From assembly GCA_964346395.1 (NCBI GenBank), contig CAYFUT010000005.1, forward strand, positions 9,881-73,880: a DNA stretch of 64,000 bases, read 5' to 3'. The notes under the pieces are model-generated. The model saw only the letters and a program-made list of their open reading frames with translations, was not told the origin of the DNA and ran no database searches. Every line of letters begins with the position of its first letter. Within the stretch, counting starts at the first letter, position 1. Positions 52,949-61,922 of the stretch are shown here, in pieces. Position numbers and translations under genes: made by a program. The stretch comes from CAYFUT01 sp964346395. Its GTDB lineage: Bacteria > Bacillota > Halanaerobiia > Halobacteroidales > Halobacteroidaceae.

Positions 52949-55027
52949 ATGTCTGGGGATAATTTAGAACAGGTATTTATAGAGGAAGCGGAAGAAATTC
53001 TGGCTGATTTGGAAAATAACTTATTGGAGTTAGAGGATAATCCGCGTGACCACGAGTTGATAAATGAAATTTTTCGAGCAATGCACACACTAAAAGGGAG
53101 TGCTAGCTTAACTGGGCTGACCAAGATTGCTGATTTTGTCCACCATGCGGAAAATGTATTGGATAAAGTGCGCAGCAATCAATTAAAGATTGATTCTCGC
53201 CTTATTAATTTACTTTTAGAAGCTCGCGATCTGGTTGCAGGGATGGTAACTGAGGTGACTGATTCCGATTATCAAGTGCCGGAAGGAAAGGTTAAAGATA
53301 TTGCCGGCGGCTTAAAGTATTATTTAGATGAAGAAGAAATTCAGTCGGAAGCAGAAGAAGCGGAGACAGACCAACAGGAACGTGTTTATCGAGTTAGATT
53401 GGAGTTTAATGAAAATTTATTTCAGACGGGAACTCGTCCTTTATTATTAATTGAAGAATTAGAAGAGTTTAGTGAGATTATAGATGAGAATATTAATTTA
53501 ACTAGAATTCCTGAAATTTATGATTTGGAACCGGAGAAATGTTTTTTAACCTTGACGCTGCTGATTAAAACAGCTAAACTGAAGGAGAAAATCAGTGATG
53601 TATTTGTATTTGTGGAAATGGATAATGAAGTGGAAATTGAGGATATTACTGATCAGTTTGAAGCGGGGCTGGATGTTACTTTAGCTGATAAGTTAACCGG
53701 AGAAATTTTGGTAGAGCGGGGTATTTTAGAAGAAGAAGATATAGAGGAAGCTTTATCCCGCCAACAGCGGTTAGGAGAAATTTTGGTTAGAGAAGGAAAA
53801 GTTAGTCAGGAGCAGGTGCAGGAAGTAGTGCAGAAACAGCAGAAAAGCAGACAGGTTAAAGAAAAGAGTACGATCAAAGTAGAAACTGATAAGCTAGAGC
53901 AGCTGATGAATGTAATGTCGGAACTGGTAATTAGCCAGTCTAAGGTAAAAGAATTAGTTTTTAACAAGTATGATGATTCTGATACCGAACTGGTAACTGC
54001 TTTTGAAGATGTAGATAAGAAGATTAGAAGTTTACAGGAAGAAATTATGAATACTAGAATGGTACCGATCGGCAGCACCTTTGTCCGCTTTCGGCGGCTG
54101 GTTAGAGATTTGGCTCAAGAGCAGGGGAAAGAGATTGACTTAAATATTAAAGGAAAAGAAACAGAACTCGATAAGACGGTGATTGAAGAAATAACTGATC
54201 CGCTAAAACATATGATTAGAAATTCGGTAGACCACGGAATAGAAAAACCGGAAGTAAGGGCGGAAAAAGGTAAAGAAAAAACGGGAGAAATAGTTCTTAC
54301 TGCCTACCATAAAGAAGGGAATATTATAATTGAAATAGCAGATGACGGCCGCGGTCTTGACAAGGATAAAATTTTGGCCACGGCAGTAGATAGAGGAGTG
54401 ATTGCGGAAGGAGCAGATCTTAGCGAGCAAGAGATTTATCAGTTAATTTTCGAACCCGGCTTTTCGACTAATGAAGAAGTGACGGAAACTTCCGGCCGGG
54501 GAGTAGGTATGGATGTAGTCAAGAGTAATATTGAAAGACTGCGGGGCTCGGTCAATATTGAGACAGAACCCGATCAGGGAACTACTTTCCGCCTCAAATT
54601 ACCGTTAACCTTAGCAATTATTGACGGGATGAAGATCCGGATTGGGAAAGAAAAGTTTATTATTCCGCTTAATTCTATTATTGAGTTTACTCAGCCTTTT
54701 GCACGTCAGTTAAAATCAGTTGAGGGTAAAGGGGAAATAGTTCAGATCAGAAATGAGTATATAACTTTAGCTAGGTTATATCAAGTGCTGGATTTAGAAT
54801 CTGAAGTAACAGATCCTACGGAAGGAATTGTAATTGTGGTTCAGGAGGAAGAAGAAAAAGTCTGTCTGCTAGTTGATGAAATATTGGGCCAGCAGCAGGC
54901 GGTAATTAAGAGTTTAGAGGATAATTATACGTATGTAGAGGGGATGTCAGGAGCTACTATTTTAGGCGATGGGAGCGTAGCTATGATTTTAGATATTCCC
55001 ACGATTATCAATATGGCAGTTAAATAA
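52949..55027 (+). CDS. cheA: Chemotaxis histidine kinase CheA
   Basis: A 692-residue kinase. P1 carries His46 in 'AMHTLKGSA'. A P2-like region (about 145-245) follows. Between P2 and the P3 dimerisation helices lies an insert (about 245-300) of two related units, 'TGEILVERGILEEEDIEEAL' and 'LGEILVREGKVSQEQVQEVV'. The ATP-binding P4 domain shows N box 'HMIRNSVDHG', 'ADDGRGLD' and 'GRGVGMDVV'. P5 (about 560-690) is the CheW-like receptor-coupling domain. All catalytic boxes are present. The insert pair resembles the MshEN/GspE N-terminal unit and is not standard in CheA. Confidence 0.96.
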   Translation: MSGDNLEQVFIEEAEEILADLENNLLELEDNPRDHELINEIFRAMHTLKGSASLTGLTKIADFVHHAENVLDKVRSNQLKIDSRLINLLLEARDLVAGMVTEVTDSDYQVPEGKVKDIAGGLKYYLDEEEIQSEAEEAETDQQERVYRVRLEFNENLFQTGTRPLLLIEELEEFSEIIDENINLTRIPEIYDLEPEKCFLTLTLLIKTAKLKEKISDVFVFVEMDNEVEIEDITDQFEAGLDVTLADKLTGEILVERGILEEEDIEEALSRQQRLGEILVREGKVSQEQVQEVVQKQQKSRQVKEKSTIKVETDKLEQLMNVMSELVISQSKVKELVFNKYDDSDTELVTAFEDVDKKIRSLQEEIMNTRMVPIGSTFVRFRRLVRDLAQEQGKEIDLNIKGKETELDKTVIEEITDPLKHMIRNSVDHGIEKPEVRAEKGKEKTGEIVLTAYHKEGNIIIEIADDGRGLDKDKILATAVDRGVIAEGADLSEQEIYQLIFEPGFSTNEEVTETSGRGVGMDVVKSNIERLRGSVNIETEPDQGTTFRLKLPLTLAIIDGMKIRIGKEKFIIPLNSIIEFTQPFARQLKSVEGKGEIVQIRNEYITLARLYQVLDLESEVTDPTEGIVIVVQEEEEKVCLLVDEILGQQQAVIKSLEDNYTYVEGMSGATILGDGSVAMILDIPTIINMAVK

Positions 55028-55088
55028 ATGGAGAATGAAGAATGGAGAATAGAGAATGAAGAATGGAAAATGGAGAATGAAAAATGAT
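55028..55088 (+). repeat. Short tandem repeat of ATGGAGAATGAAGA units
   Basis: About four degenerate copies of ATGGAGAATGAAGA occur directly after the cheA stop. Read as protein they would give Met-Glu-Asn-Glu-Glu repeats, but no ribosome site is placed for translation. Similar GGAGAATGAAGAATGG strings are scattered in some bacterial genomes as simple repeats. Confidence 0.6.
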
Positions 55089-55130
55089 AAGTAAAAAGCA
55101 AAAACGATGAAAAAAGAGGGAGGTGATAAA

Positions 55131-55736
55131 ATGGAAAATAACGGTATGCAGAGGATGCAGGAGCAGAAGATGAAAGCTCAGCAGAAAGATGAAGAAGTTC
55201 AGGACAATACGATGAATATTTTAAACCAGCAGTTGACTAATATTTCGGCGGAGAATCAGTATGTGACCTTTGAAGTCGATACCGAGGAATATGGAATTGA
55301 TGTGCTGAAGGTACAAGAGATCATCCGCTATCAAGACCCCACTAAATTGCCGAATGCGCCGGAAGTAATTAAAGGAGTTTTGAATTTTCGGGGGAAAGTA
55401 ATTCCGATTATTGATCTGCGGCGTAAATTTAATTTGAATTTAACTGAATACGATAGTTTTACAGTAATTATTGTGATTGAAATTAAGGATAAAACGGTAG
55501 GCATTATTGTGGACCATGTCTCGGATATTGTCAGTTTTTCTCAAGATGATATCCAGGAGACGCTGGAATTTAGTGCTGAGATCAATACTCAATTTATCAA
55601 AGGAATGGCGCAGCTTGATGAGCGGTTGGTTATATTATTGGAATTGGAAGAACTACTTTCTTTTAAGGAATTTAGAGCTGTACATCAGTTAGACCAGAGT
55701 GATTTAAATCTGGAGAATAAGGAGGAAGAAGAATAA
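55131..55736 (+). CDS. cheW: Chemotaxis coupling protein CheW
   Basis: A 201-residue CheW that links receptors to CheA. An extra 40-residue Gln/Met-rich N-terminal tail precedes the SH3-like core ('YVTFEVDTEEYGIDVLKVQE'); 'NFRGKVIPIIDLRRKF' and 'GIIVDHVSDIV' are typical. A short acidic tail ends it. I chose ATG 55131, after GAGGGAGGTG; the longer frame from 55107 lacks a ribosome site. Confidence 0.95.
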   Translation: MENNGMQRMQEQKMKAQQKDEEVQDNTMNILNQQLTNISAENQYVTFEVDTEEYGIDVLKVQEIIRYQDPTKLPNAPEVIKGVLNFRGKVIPIIDLRRKFNLNLTEYDSFTVIIVIEIKDKTVGIIVDHVSDIVSFSQDDIQETLEFSAEINTQFIKGMAQLDERLVILLELEELLSFKEFRAVHQLDQSDLNLENKEEEE

Positions 55737-55746
55737 ATCAACAGGT

Positions 55747-56580
55747 ATGAGCAATTATCAGATTAGTGATCAGGTATTTAAACGAATCAGTGATCTAGTG
55801 TTTGATGCAATTGGAGTTCATCTGCCGGAAAAAAAGAAGGCAATGGTTAATTCCCGCTTATCGAAGCGGATTCGAAAGTTGGGATTAGCTGATTTTGATG
55901 AGTATTGCAATTATTTAAAAAACAATGAAGATGAATTAGTAGAACTCTACAACACACTAACCACTAATGTAACTAAGTTTTTTCGCGAAGAATATCACTT
56001 TGATTTTTTACGGCAGACTGTATTTCCTGAAATTGAGCGGAAGAAAGAAACAAAGCAGATTCGAGTCTGGAGTGCCGGCTGTTCTACGGGGGAAGAGCCG
56101 TATAGTCTGGCAATTGAATTAAAAGATTATTTTGATACTGACCGCTGGGATATAAAGATTTTGGCCAGTGACATTAATACTGAGGCTTTACAGACGGCTC
56201 AGGATGGCATTTATAGAGATAAGCAGGTGCAGCGGATTCCATATCGCCAGTTAAAAAAATACTTTAAGTTAAGAACTACTGAGGCAGGCAGTTTATTTAA
56301 AGTAAAGCCGGAATTAAAAGATTTAGTTGTTTTTAAGCGGATAAATTTAAATCCTAAAAGTAGTTACCCGATTAAATCCCCGTTAGATTTTATTTTCTGC
56401 CGTAATGTGTTTATTTATTTTACTCCCCAGACGCGCCAGAAAATTTTACAGCATTTTCACCGGCATCTTAAACAGAAGGGGTATTTGTTTTTGGGGCATT
56501 CAGAATCAATTAAACAAAGAGAGCAGAATACTAACAGGTGGCAGTCAGTTGATAAAACCACCTATCAAAAATTATCATAG
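55747..56580 (+). CDS. cheR: Chemoreceptor methyltransferase CheR
   Basis: A 277-residue AdoMet-dependent glutamate O-methyltransferase. The helical N-terminal domain (1-75) is followed by the AdoMet-binding motif 'WSAGCSTGEEPYSLAI' and 'FCRNVFIYF'. It methylates receptor Glu residues for adaptation. The beta-subdomain that binds receptor tails is expected near residues 160-200, and the receptor encoded at 57664 ends with a matching pentapeptide. Starts 10 bases after cheW. Confidence 0.95.
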   Translation: MSNYQISDQVFKRISDLVFDAIGVHLPEKKKAMVNSRLSKRIRKLGLADFDEYCNYLKNNEDELVELYNTLTTNVTKFFREEYHFDFLRQTVFPEIERKKETKQIRVWSAGCSTGEEPYSLAIELKDYFDTDRWDIKILASDINTEALQTAQDGIYRDKQVQRIPYRQLKKYFKLRTTEAGSLFKVKPELKDLVVFKRINLNPKSSYPIKSPLDFIFCRNVFIYFTPQTRQKILQHFHRHLKQKGYLFLGHSESIKQREQNTNRWQSVDKTTYQKLS

Positions 56581-56598
56581 AGGATAAGGAGTTTTATC

Positions 56599-57645
56599 AT
56601 GAACCAGCTAGAAGTATTAGTGGTCGATGATTCAGCAGTAGTTAGGAAGTTGCTGACTAATATATTAAATCAAGCGGAAGGAATGAAAGTAGTAGGCAGT
56701 GCCGGTGACCCCTATCAAGCAGTGGAAAAGATAAAAAAACTGCGGCCGGATGTATTAACTCTGGATATAGAGATGCCTAAAATGAGTGGACTGGATTTTC
56801 TCCGCCGGTTAATGAGCAGCTTTCCGCTGCCGGTAGTAATGATCAGCAGTTTGACTCAAAAAGGGAGCCAAGCAACAATGCAGGCTCTAGAATTGGGAGC
56901 GGTGGACTTTGTGGCTAAGCCGGATTTATCCCAGGAGAACAAGCGCGAACAGTTCAGCCGGGAGGTGGTGCGGAAGGTAAAGATAGCAGCGGGGATTAAA
57001 CCAAAACAGATAAAGAATTATAGTAAGCCGTCGCGAACTACTAAAGCAAAAACGACTAAGTTGCAGAAAAGCTCTGCCCATAAGGTGATTGGAATTGGAG
57101 CTTCGACCGGTGGAGTTAAAACGGTGAAGCAGATAATTCCTGCTTTTCCCTCTAATGCTCCGGGAATTATTATTGTCCAGCATATGCCGGCGGGGTTTAC
57201 TAGTTCGTTTGCTAATACTTTAGACCACGTAAGTGAGGTTACAGTTAAGGAAGCAGAATCAGGTGCGCAAGTAAAATCTGGTCAGGCACTGGTAGTACCA
57301 GGAGGTTATCATTTAACAGTAAAGCAAAGGGGAACTTCCCTACAGGTGGATTTAAATCAAGAACCTAAGGTCAATCACCAGCGGCCGGCGGTAGATGTCA
57401 CTTTCAATTCGCTGGCAGAAACAGCAGGCCAAAATGCTATTGGAGTACTGCTGACCGGCATGGGGGAAGATGGAGCCCGCGGCTTAAAGAAGATTAAAGA
57501 AGCAGGGGGTTATACGTTGGCCCAAAATAAAGAAACGGCTGCTATTTTTGGTATGCCCAAGAAGGCTATTGAATTAGATGCCGCTCGCGAAGTAGTTGGT
57601 CTAGAGGAAGTGGCAGAAAAAGTTATACATTATTTGAATAAATAG
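56599..57645 (+). CDS. cheB: Chemoreceptor methylesterase/deamidase CheB
   Basis: A 348-residue response-regulator esterase. Receiver domain with phospho-Asp56 in 'LTLDIEMPKMSG'; basic linker (about 130-155); esterase domain with the triad Ser169 ('GASTGG'), His195 ('QHMPAG') and Asp291 ('GMGEDGAR'). It removes methyl groups added by CheR after activation by CheA. Placed directly between cheR and the receptor gene. Confidence 0.96.
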   Translation: MNQLEVLVVDDSAVVRKLLTNILNQAEGMKVVGSAGDPYQAVEKIKKLRPDVLTLDIEMPKMSGLDFLRRLMSSFPLPVVMISSLTQKGSQATMQALELGAVDFVAKPDLSQENKREQFSREVVRKVKIAAGIKPKQIKNYSKPSRTTKAKTTKLQKSSAHKVIGIGASTGGVKTVKQIIPAFPSNAPGIIIVQHMPAGFTSSFANTLDHVSEVTVKEAESGAQVKSGQALVVPGGYHLTVKQRGTSLQVDLNQEPKVNHQRPAVDVTFNSLAETAGQNAIGVLLTGMGEDGARGLKKIKEAGGYTLAQNKETAAIFGMPKKAIELDAAREVVGLEEVAEKVIHYLNK

Positions 57646-57663
57646 ATAGGAGGGCAAGTAAAA

Positions 57664-59775
57664 ATGTGGGAGAAATTAAATATTAAAAATTGGAATGTAG
57701 GAACCAAGTTGACTTCAGCGTTTGTAATAATTATTCTTATTGGATTAGGAGTTACGGGTTATTTGAGTTTTAAAGAAGCCTCAACTGCCTTAAATAAGAA
57801 GGCGAAACAAGAATTGACAGCAGTTAGAGAACTAAAGAAAGAGCGCCTGCAGAATTATTTCAAATCTGCCCAGGAAGATGTAAAAGTTCTATCTGAGCTG
57901 CCGGTGGTAACGGATAATTTAAATCCATTTACGGAAGCCTACCAGTCGGGAGTTAACAGTCAAGAATATCAAAATTTGTATGAGGAAGTTGATAATCAAT
58001 TAGAGTTTTATGAAAAGAATTACGGTTATTATGACTTGTTTTTAATTAATAATGCTGGAAATATAGTCTATTCGGTGGAACAGGAGGCTGATTTTGGGAC
58101 CAACTTGGAAACTGGTCCTTATCAAGATTCGGCCTTGGCTAAAGCTTATCGCCAGGGGAAAAAGAAAGCAACTTTGACTGATTTTCAACAGTATGAACCC
58201 AGTGGAGAACCCGCTTCCTTTATTGCAGCACCGGTAAAGAATGAGAATAATCAGGTGCTGGGGGTTGTGGCGCTGCAGATTCCGATTAATGAAATTAATG
58301 AATTCATGACTATGGATGTAGGCATGGGCGAGAGCGGCGAAAGTTATATTATCGGCAGTGATTATTTAATGAGGTCTGATTCCCGGTTTACTGAGCAGGG
58401 TACTATTTTAAAACGAAAAATAAAAACAGAAATGGCAGAAAAAGCAGTTAATGGACAAACAGGAGTGGAAATCGGAGAGAATCATGAGGAAAATGAGGTG
58501 TTGAGTGCTTATACTCCGATTGATATCCAGGGCCAACATTGGGCCATGTTAGTAGAAATGGATGAAGATGAAATTTTAGCAGCAGCGGATAAATTAAAGT
58601 GGGAAGTAATTATTATAGTAGTTATTTCAGTGATAGTGGCAGTTATTTTAGGAACATTATTGATTAGAGGACTTGTAGTTAATCCGGTTAAACGAGTGCA
58701 GGATGTTTTAGCTTCAGTGGCTAACAATGACTTTAGTAATAAAGTAGAGGTAACTAGCAATGATGAATTGGGTCAGATGGCCAATGATTTAAATGAGACT
58801 ATTGATAAGTTGAGTAATGTCTTACAGCAGGTAAAGCAAGCGGCTTTGAATGTAACTAATGGAGCCAGTGAAATATCAGAGGGCAATCAGGATTTATCGC
58901 AGCGAACACAAGAACAGTCTTCTTCCCTGGAAGAAGTGTCGGCGACAATTGAGGAAATTAATTCTTCCATTAAGGAAATAGCCGAGAGTTCGGAAGAAGC
59001 GGATGATGTAGCTGATGAGACAATGGAAGCAGTTAATGAGGGAGCAGAAGTAGTAGATGAAACAATGGATTCGATGGAGGAAATGACGGAAAGTAGTGAA
59101 AAGATTGCTGAAATCATTACTACGGTCAATGATATTGCCTTCCAGACTAACTTGCTTGCCTTGAATGCAGCGGTAGAAGCTGCTCGAGCGGGAGAGCACG
59201 GCAAAGGATTTGCGGTAGTGGCAGCAGAAGTCAGAAATTTAGCCAGTCAGGCAGCTGATTCAGCGGAAGAAATTGAAGATTTAATTACTGAAATTATTGA
59301 CCAAATTGAAGAAGGAAATGAATTGGTTGCGGAAACAGGTGAAGCATTAGAAGAAATTATTAAGAACAGCCGGCAGGTATCGCAGGAAGTTTCGGAGGTT
59401 GCCTCGGCTATGGAAGAACAGTCGTCAGCAACTAATCAGATGCAGGGGGCAGTAGAAGAGTTAGACCAGACTACCCAGCAGAATGCTTCGATGGTAGAAG
59501 AGATTGCCAGTGCTAGTGAATCACTGAACTCAGAAGCTAAGGAAATGGCAGAAGTTGTCCGCCAGTTTAAACTAAATAATCAAGATACTAGAGGACAGCT
59601 TCGGGCGCAGCAGAATAAGCTGCAGCAGCAGTCGCAGCAGACTCAACAACAGCAGAATCAGCAGTCGCAGCAGGAAGATAAGCAACAGACAAATGGAGGA
59701 CAGGAGCAAGGTCTGAATGATTTAGAGGACAGCATGGAGCAGAATTTCAATGAGGATGACTTTGAAAAGTTTTAA
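57664..59775 (+). CDS. dCache methyl-accepting chemotaxis protein with CheR/CheB tether tail
   Basis: A 703-residue receptor. Membrane helices lie at about 12-32 and 317-339. Between them is a double-Cache-like sensor ('YYDLFLINNAGNIVYS'). HAMP (about 340-392) leads to the signalling domain with intact tip 'NLLALNAAVEAARAGEHGKG'. After residue 640 a Gln-rich flexible linker of about 40 residues leads to the C-terminal end 'DFEKF', which fits the x-aromatic-x-x-aromatic pentapeptide used to tether CheR and CheB. This is the last gene of the che operon. TAGGAGGG ribosome site. Confidence 0.95.
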   Translation: MWEKLNIKNWNVGTKLTSAFVIIILIGLGVTGYLSFKEASTALNKKAKQELTAVRELKKERLQNYFKSAQEDVKVLSELPVVTDNLNPFTEAYQSGVNSQEYQNLYEEVDNQLEFYEKNYGYYDLFLINNAGNIVYSVEQEADFGTNLETGPYQDSALAKAYRQGKKKATLTDFQQYEPSGEPASFIAAPVKNENNQVLGVVALQIPINEINEFMTMDVGMGESGESYIIGSDYLMRSDSRFTEQGTILKRKIKTEMAEKAVNGQTGVEIGENHEENEVLSAYTPIDIQGQHWAMLVEMDEDEILAAADKLKWEVIIIVVISVIVAVILGTLLIRGLVVNPVKRVQDVLASVANNDFSNKVEVTSNDELGQMANDLNETIDKLSNVLQQVKQAALNVTNGASEISEGNQDLSQRTQEQSSSLEEVSATIEEINSSIKEIAESSEEADDVADETMEAVNEGAEVVDETMDSMEEMTESSEKIAEIITTVNDIAFQTNLLALNAAVEAARAGEHGKGFAVVAAEVRNLASQAADSAEEIEDLITEIIDQIEEGNELVAETGEALEEIIKNSRQVSQEVSEVASAMEEQSSATNQMQGAVEELDQTTQQNASMVEEIASASESLNSEAKEMAEVVRQFKLNNQDTRGQLRAQQNKLQQQSQQTQQQQNQQSQQEDKQQTNGGQEQGLNDLEDSMEQNFNEDDFEKF

Positions 59776-59790
59776 ATATAAAGTATAAGT

Positions 59791-59972
59791 TTTAACCAAC
59801 CGACTAGGATGGTATTTTACCTTCGGGAAAACTTTTTTGTTCATTTCATTCCAGATAAGCTGAAATAAAAAAGGTTCTTTTTTAATCGATTTCAGCTTAT
59901 CTGGAATTCCATAATCGCGAACAAAAAAGTTTTTATGTCAGGTGAAAATACCCACCTGCCTGGTTAAGTTTA
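59791..59972. repeat. Element B copy 1: large imperfect palindrome
   Basis: A roughly 180-base palindrome. The inner stem is perfect over 19 bases (59848-59866 with 59889-59907). The outer arms pair TTAACCA...TATTTTAC with GTGAAAATACC...TGGTTAA and share a CTTTTTTGTTC/GAACAAAAAAG stem. It may act as a bidirectional terminator after the che operon and belongs to a repeat family with copy 2. Confidence 0.75.
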
Positions 59973-59988
59973 AGGTAATAAATCATAG

Positions 59989-60070
59989 GTGTTAGCTTTA
60001 ACTAAATTTTAGTAATTTAAAATAGAGTATTATCAATATTGATTTGGAGTTTGAGATTGAGTCTGAGCCC
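59989..60070 (-). repeat. Element A, copy 4 (reverse orientation, degenerate)
   Basis: Read on the minus strand, it begins with GCTCAGACTCAATCTCAAA, identical to bases in copy 1 (15739-15757), and ends with the AATTACTAAAATTT hairpin and a degraded GTTAGC/GCTAAC end. It lies between the two element B copies, reversed relative to copies 1-3. Confidence 0.65.
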
Positions 60071-60074
60071 TTAT

Positions 60075-60182
60075 AAAACCAGTCTAGGATGATATTTTAT
60101 CTACAGGAAAGTTTTTTTATTTATTTTATTCCAGATAAGTTGGAATGAAAAGTTGGGTGAAAATATCATTCTGGTTGGTTTT
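60075..60182. repeat. Element B copy 2: shorter palindrome
   Basis: The same outer arms (AACCAG..AGGATGATATTTTAT with AAAATATCATTCTGGTT) and the same inner ATTCCAGATAAG stem as copy 1, but shortened by about 70 bases. It lies upstream of the DUF134 gene. Confidence 0.7.
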
Positions 60183-60304
60183 GATATTTTTGAAATAATT
60201 TTTTTCTTTTTTTGGAGATAAAAAGATAGGGAATTTTTTTGCAATCAATTAGCTAACATTATATAATAATAGATAAGAAAGAGACTTTAAATGGAGTTGA
60301 TAAT

Positions 60305-60694
60305 ATGAGTCGACCACCTAAACAAAGAAGAATTGAAAAGATACCGAAAGTTAAATTTTTTAAACCAGCGGGAGTACCGAAGCGAGAGCTGAAGGAAGTT
60401 ACGCTGAGTTTGGAGGAAATTGAGGCAGTACGCTTAAAAGATAAAGAAGGTTTAACCCAACAGGAAGCTGCGGATCGAATGGAGGTTTCGCGGCCTACAT
60501 TCCAGCGGATTTTAACTTCGGCGCACCGTAAAATAGCAGAAGCCTTAACGGAAGGGAAGTCCCTTAAGTTTCACGGGGGAGATTATGATTTTCGTCCGCG
60601 GTGCAAAAGATGCGGTAGAGATTTTACTCCGGGTCGGAATAGAGGTAGAAAGCGGGATCCGGAAGTATGTCCAGAATGTGATCAACAGGAGTAA
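60305..60694 (+). CDS. DUF134-family HTH DNA-binding protein
   Basis: A 129-residue protein. Opening 'MSRPPKQRRI', 'FKPAGVP' and 'SLEEIEAVRLKDKEGLTQQE' are the DUF134 signature; a sigma70-region-4-like HTH follows ('AADRMEVSRPTFQRILTSAH'). The C-terminus has four Cys (CKRC and CPEC), a probable zinc ribbon. It is a likely transcription regulator of the hydrolase encoded 14 bases downstream. The ribosome site is weak. Confidence 0.93.
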   Translation: MSRPPKQRRIEKIPKVKFFKPAGVPKRELKEVTLSLEEIEAVRLKDKEGLTQQEAADRMEVSRPTFQRILTSAHRKIAEALTEGKSLKFHGGDYDFRPRCKRCGRDFTPGRNRGRKRDPEVCPECDQQE

Positions 60695-60708
60695 GGGAGG
60701 AACTAAAT

Positions 60709-61524
60709 ATGGAGTCAGTTACTATTAAGATTGCGGCGGAAAATACAGTAAGGAAAGAAGGACTGTTGGCTGAACACGGTCTTTCGTTCGGGATTAAAAT
60801 AGGTACGGAGGAGTATTTATTTGATACAGGGCAGAGTTTGGTACTAGCTAAGAATGCCCGCGAATTGGGAATTGATTTGAGTCAACTGGAGGGAGTAATT
60901 TTAAGCCACGGGCATTATGATCACGGCGGTGGCTTATCAGTTATATTGGCGGAAAATCCGGAGGTAGCGATATATGCTCATCCGGAAGTCTTTGTGGATC
61001 GCTATTCAAAAAGAAGTGGGGGCCTTGAATTTAGAGGTCTGGAAGTTAGCCGACAAGAGATAGCTAATTTTGTTCCAACAGCAGTACCAACAGAGATAAA
61101 TGATCAGCTGCAGGCGATTGGAGAGGTGCCCCGACAGAATGATTGGGAAGTTGTTCCTGATAAATATCGGGTTAAGCGGAATGGGGAATTAATTGCTGAT
61201 GATTTTCGGGATGATCAGGCGCTGATGTTAGAAACAAGAGCAGGAATAGTAGTAGTGTTGGGCTGTACTCACGCAGGGGTAGTTAATACTTTAGACTATA
61301 TCCAGCAGTTAACGGATAAGCCGATAAATACTATTATCGGGGGGATGCATTTAATTAATGCTCCTGAGGCTAGAATTGATAAAGTGGCGGATTATCTGGC
61401 CAACTTAGAGGTAGAAAGGGTAATTCCCCTACACTGTACAGGAGAAAGAGCAGTGTTTAAACTGCAGCAGAAAATAGGAATTAATGTGGAATTGGCGGAA
61501 GTAGGTACGGAGCTTAACTTTTAG
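60709..61524 (+). CDS. Metallo-beta-lactamase-fold hydrolase
   Basis: A 271-residue MBL-fold protein of the class annotated as 7,8-dihydropterin-6-methyl-4-aminobenzene-phosphate-synthase-like. Metal ligands: 'SHGHYDHGGG' (HxHxDH), His in 'GCTHAGVVN' and a late His in 'PLHCTGE'. 'LFDTGQS' is typical for the start of the fold. The substrate is unknown. Paired in a two-gene unit with the DUF134 regulator. GGGAGG ribosome site. Confidence 0.9.
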   Translation: MESVTIKIAAENTVRKEGLLAEHGLSFGIKIGTEEYLFDTGQSLVLAKNARELGIDLSQLEGVILSHGHYDHGGGLSVILAENPEVAIYAHPEVFVDRYSKRSGGLEFRGLEVSRQEIANFVPTAVPTEINDQLQAIGEVPRQNDWEVVPDKYRVKRNGELIADDFRDDQALMLETRAGIVVVLGCTHAGVVNTLDYIQQLTDKPINTIIGGMHLINAPEARIDKVADYLANLEVERVIPLHCTGERAVFKLQQKIGINVELAEVGTELNF

Positions 61525-61533
61525 AATTAGTTA

Positions 61534-61562
61534 TTGACAAGTGCGCGGAAGTTTGGTATATT
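61534..61562 (+). promoter_or_regulatory. Strong sigma-A promoter of tRNA-Pro
   Basis: TTGACA (61534-61539), 17 bases, TATATT (61557-61562); transcription would start about 20 bases before the tRNA. Confidence 0.88.
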
Positions 61563-61588
61563 GGTAGTCGGACTGAGCAAAATAATAA

Positions 61589-61665
61589 CGGGCTGTGGCG
61601 CAGTTTGGTAGCGCACTACACTGGGGGTGTAGGGGTCCCCGGTTCAAATCCGGGCAGCCCGACCA
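61589..61665 (+). tRNA. tRNA-Pro (anticodon GGG)
   Basis: A 77-base cloverleaf with encoded CCA. Acceptor CGGGCTG pairs with CAGCCCG; D arm GCGC...GCGC; anticodon stem CTACA/TGTAG around loop CTGGGGG gives anticodon GGG; T arm CCCGG-TTCAAAT-CCGGG. The Pro identity is supported by the C1-G72 pair and A73. It reads CCC and CCU codons. Confidence 0.97.
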
Positions 61666-61690
61666 ATTATAATCTTAGTTATATCAATAG

Positions 61691-61726
61691 TTCGTCGGGA
61701 GTTAATAGTCCCGGCGTTTTTTAGTT
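61691..61726 (+). terminator. Terminator after tRNA-Pro
   Basis: CGTCGGGA (61693-61700) pairs with TCCCGGCG (61709-61716) and six T follow. Confidence 0.85.
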
Positions 61727-61922
61727 TTTTGGAAGCTTTTCGCCGTAATGCCGCCATAGTTTAGCTATAACTTAATTTTTGGTTTATCGAACTAACCTCT
61801 TTATTAAAAAGAGCTAGCTCTTTTTAATTTTAAAGGAGAAGTTACAGCAGTCGGATAAGCGATAGAAATTAAAATCAATTGGGAGCAGGAAAAATTGGTT
61901 TAATCAATAAAACATAATATAG

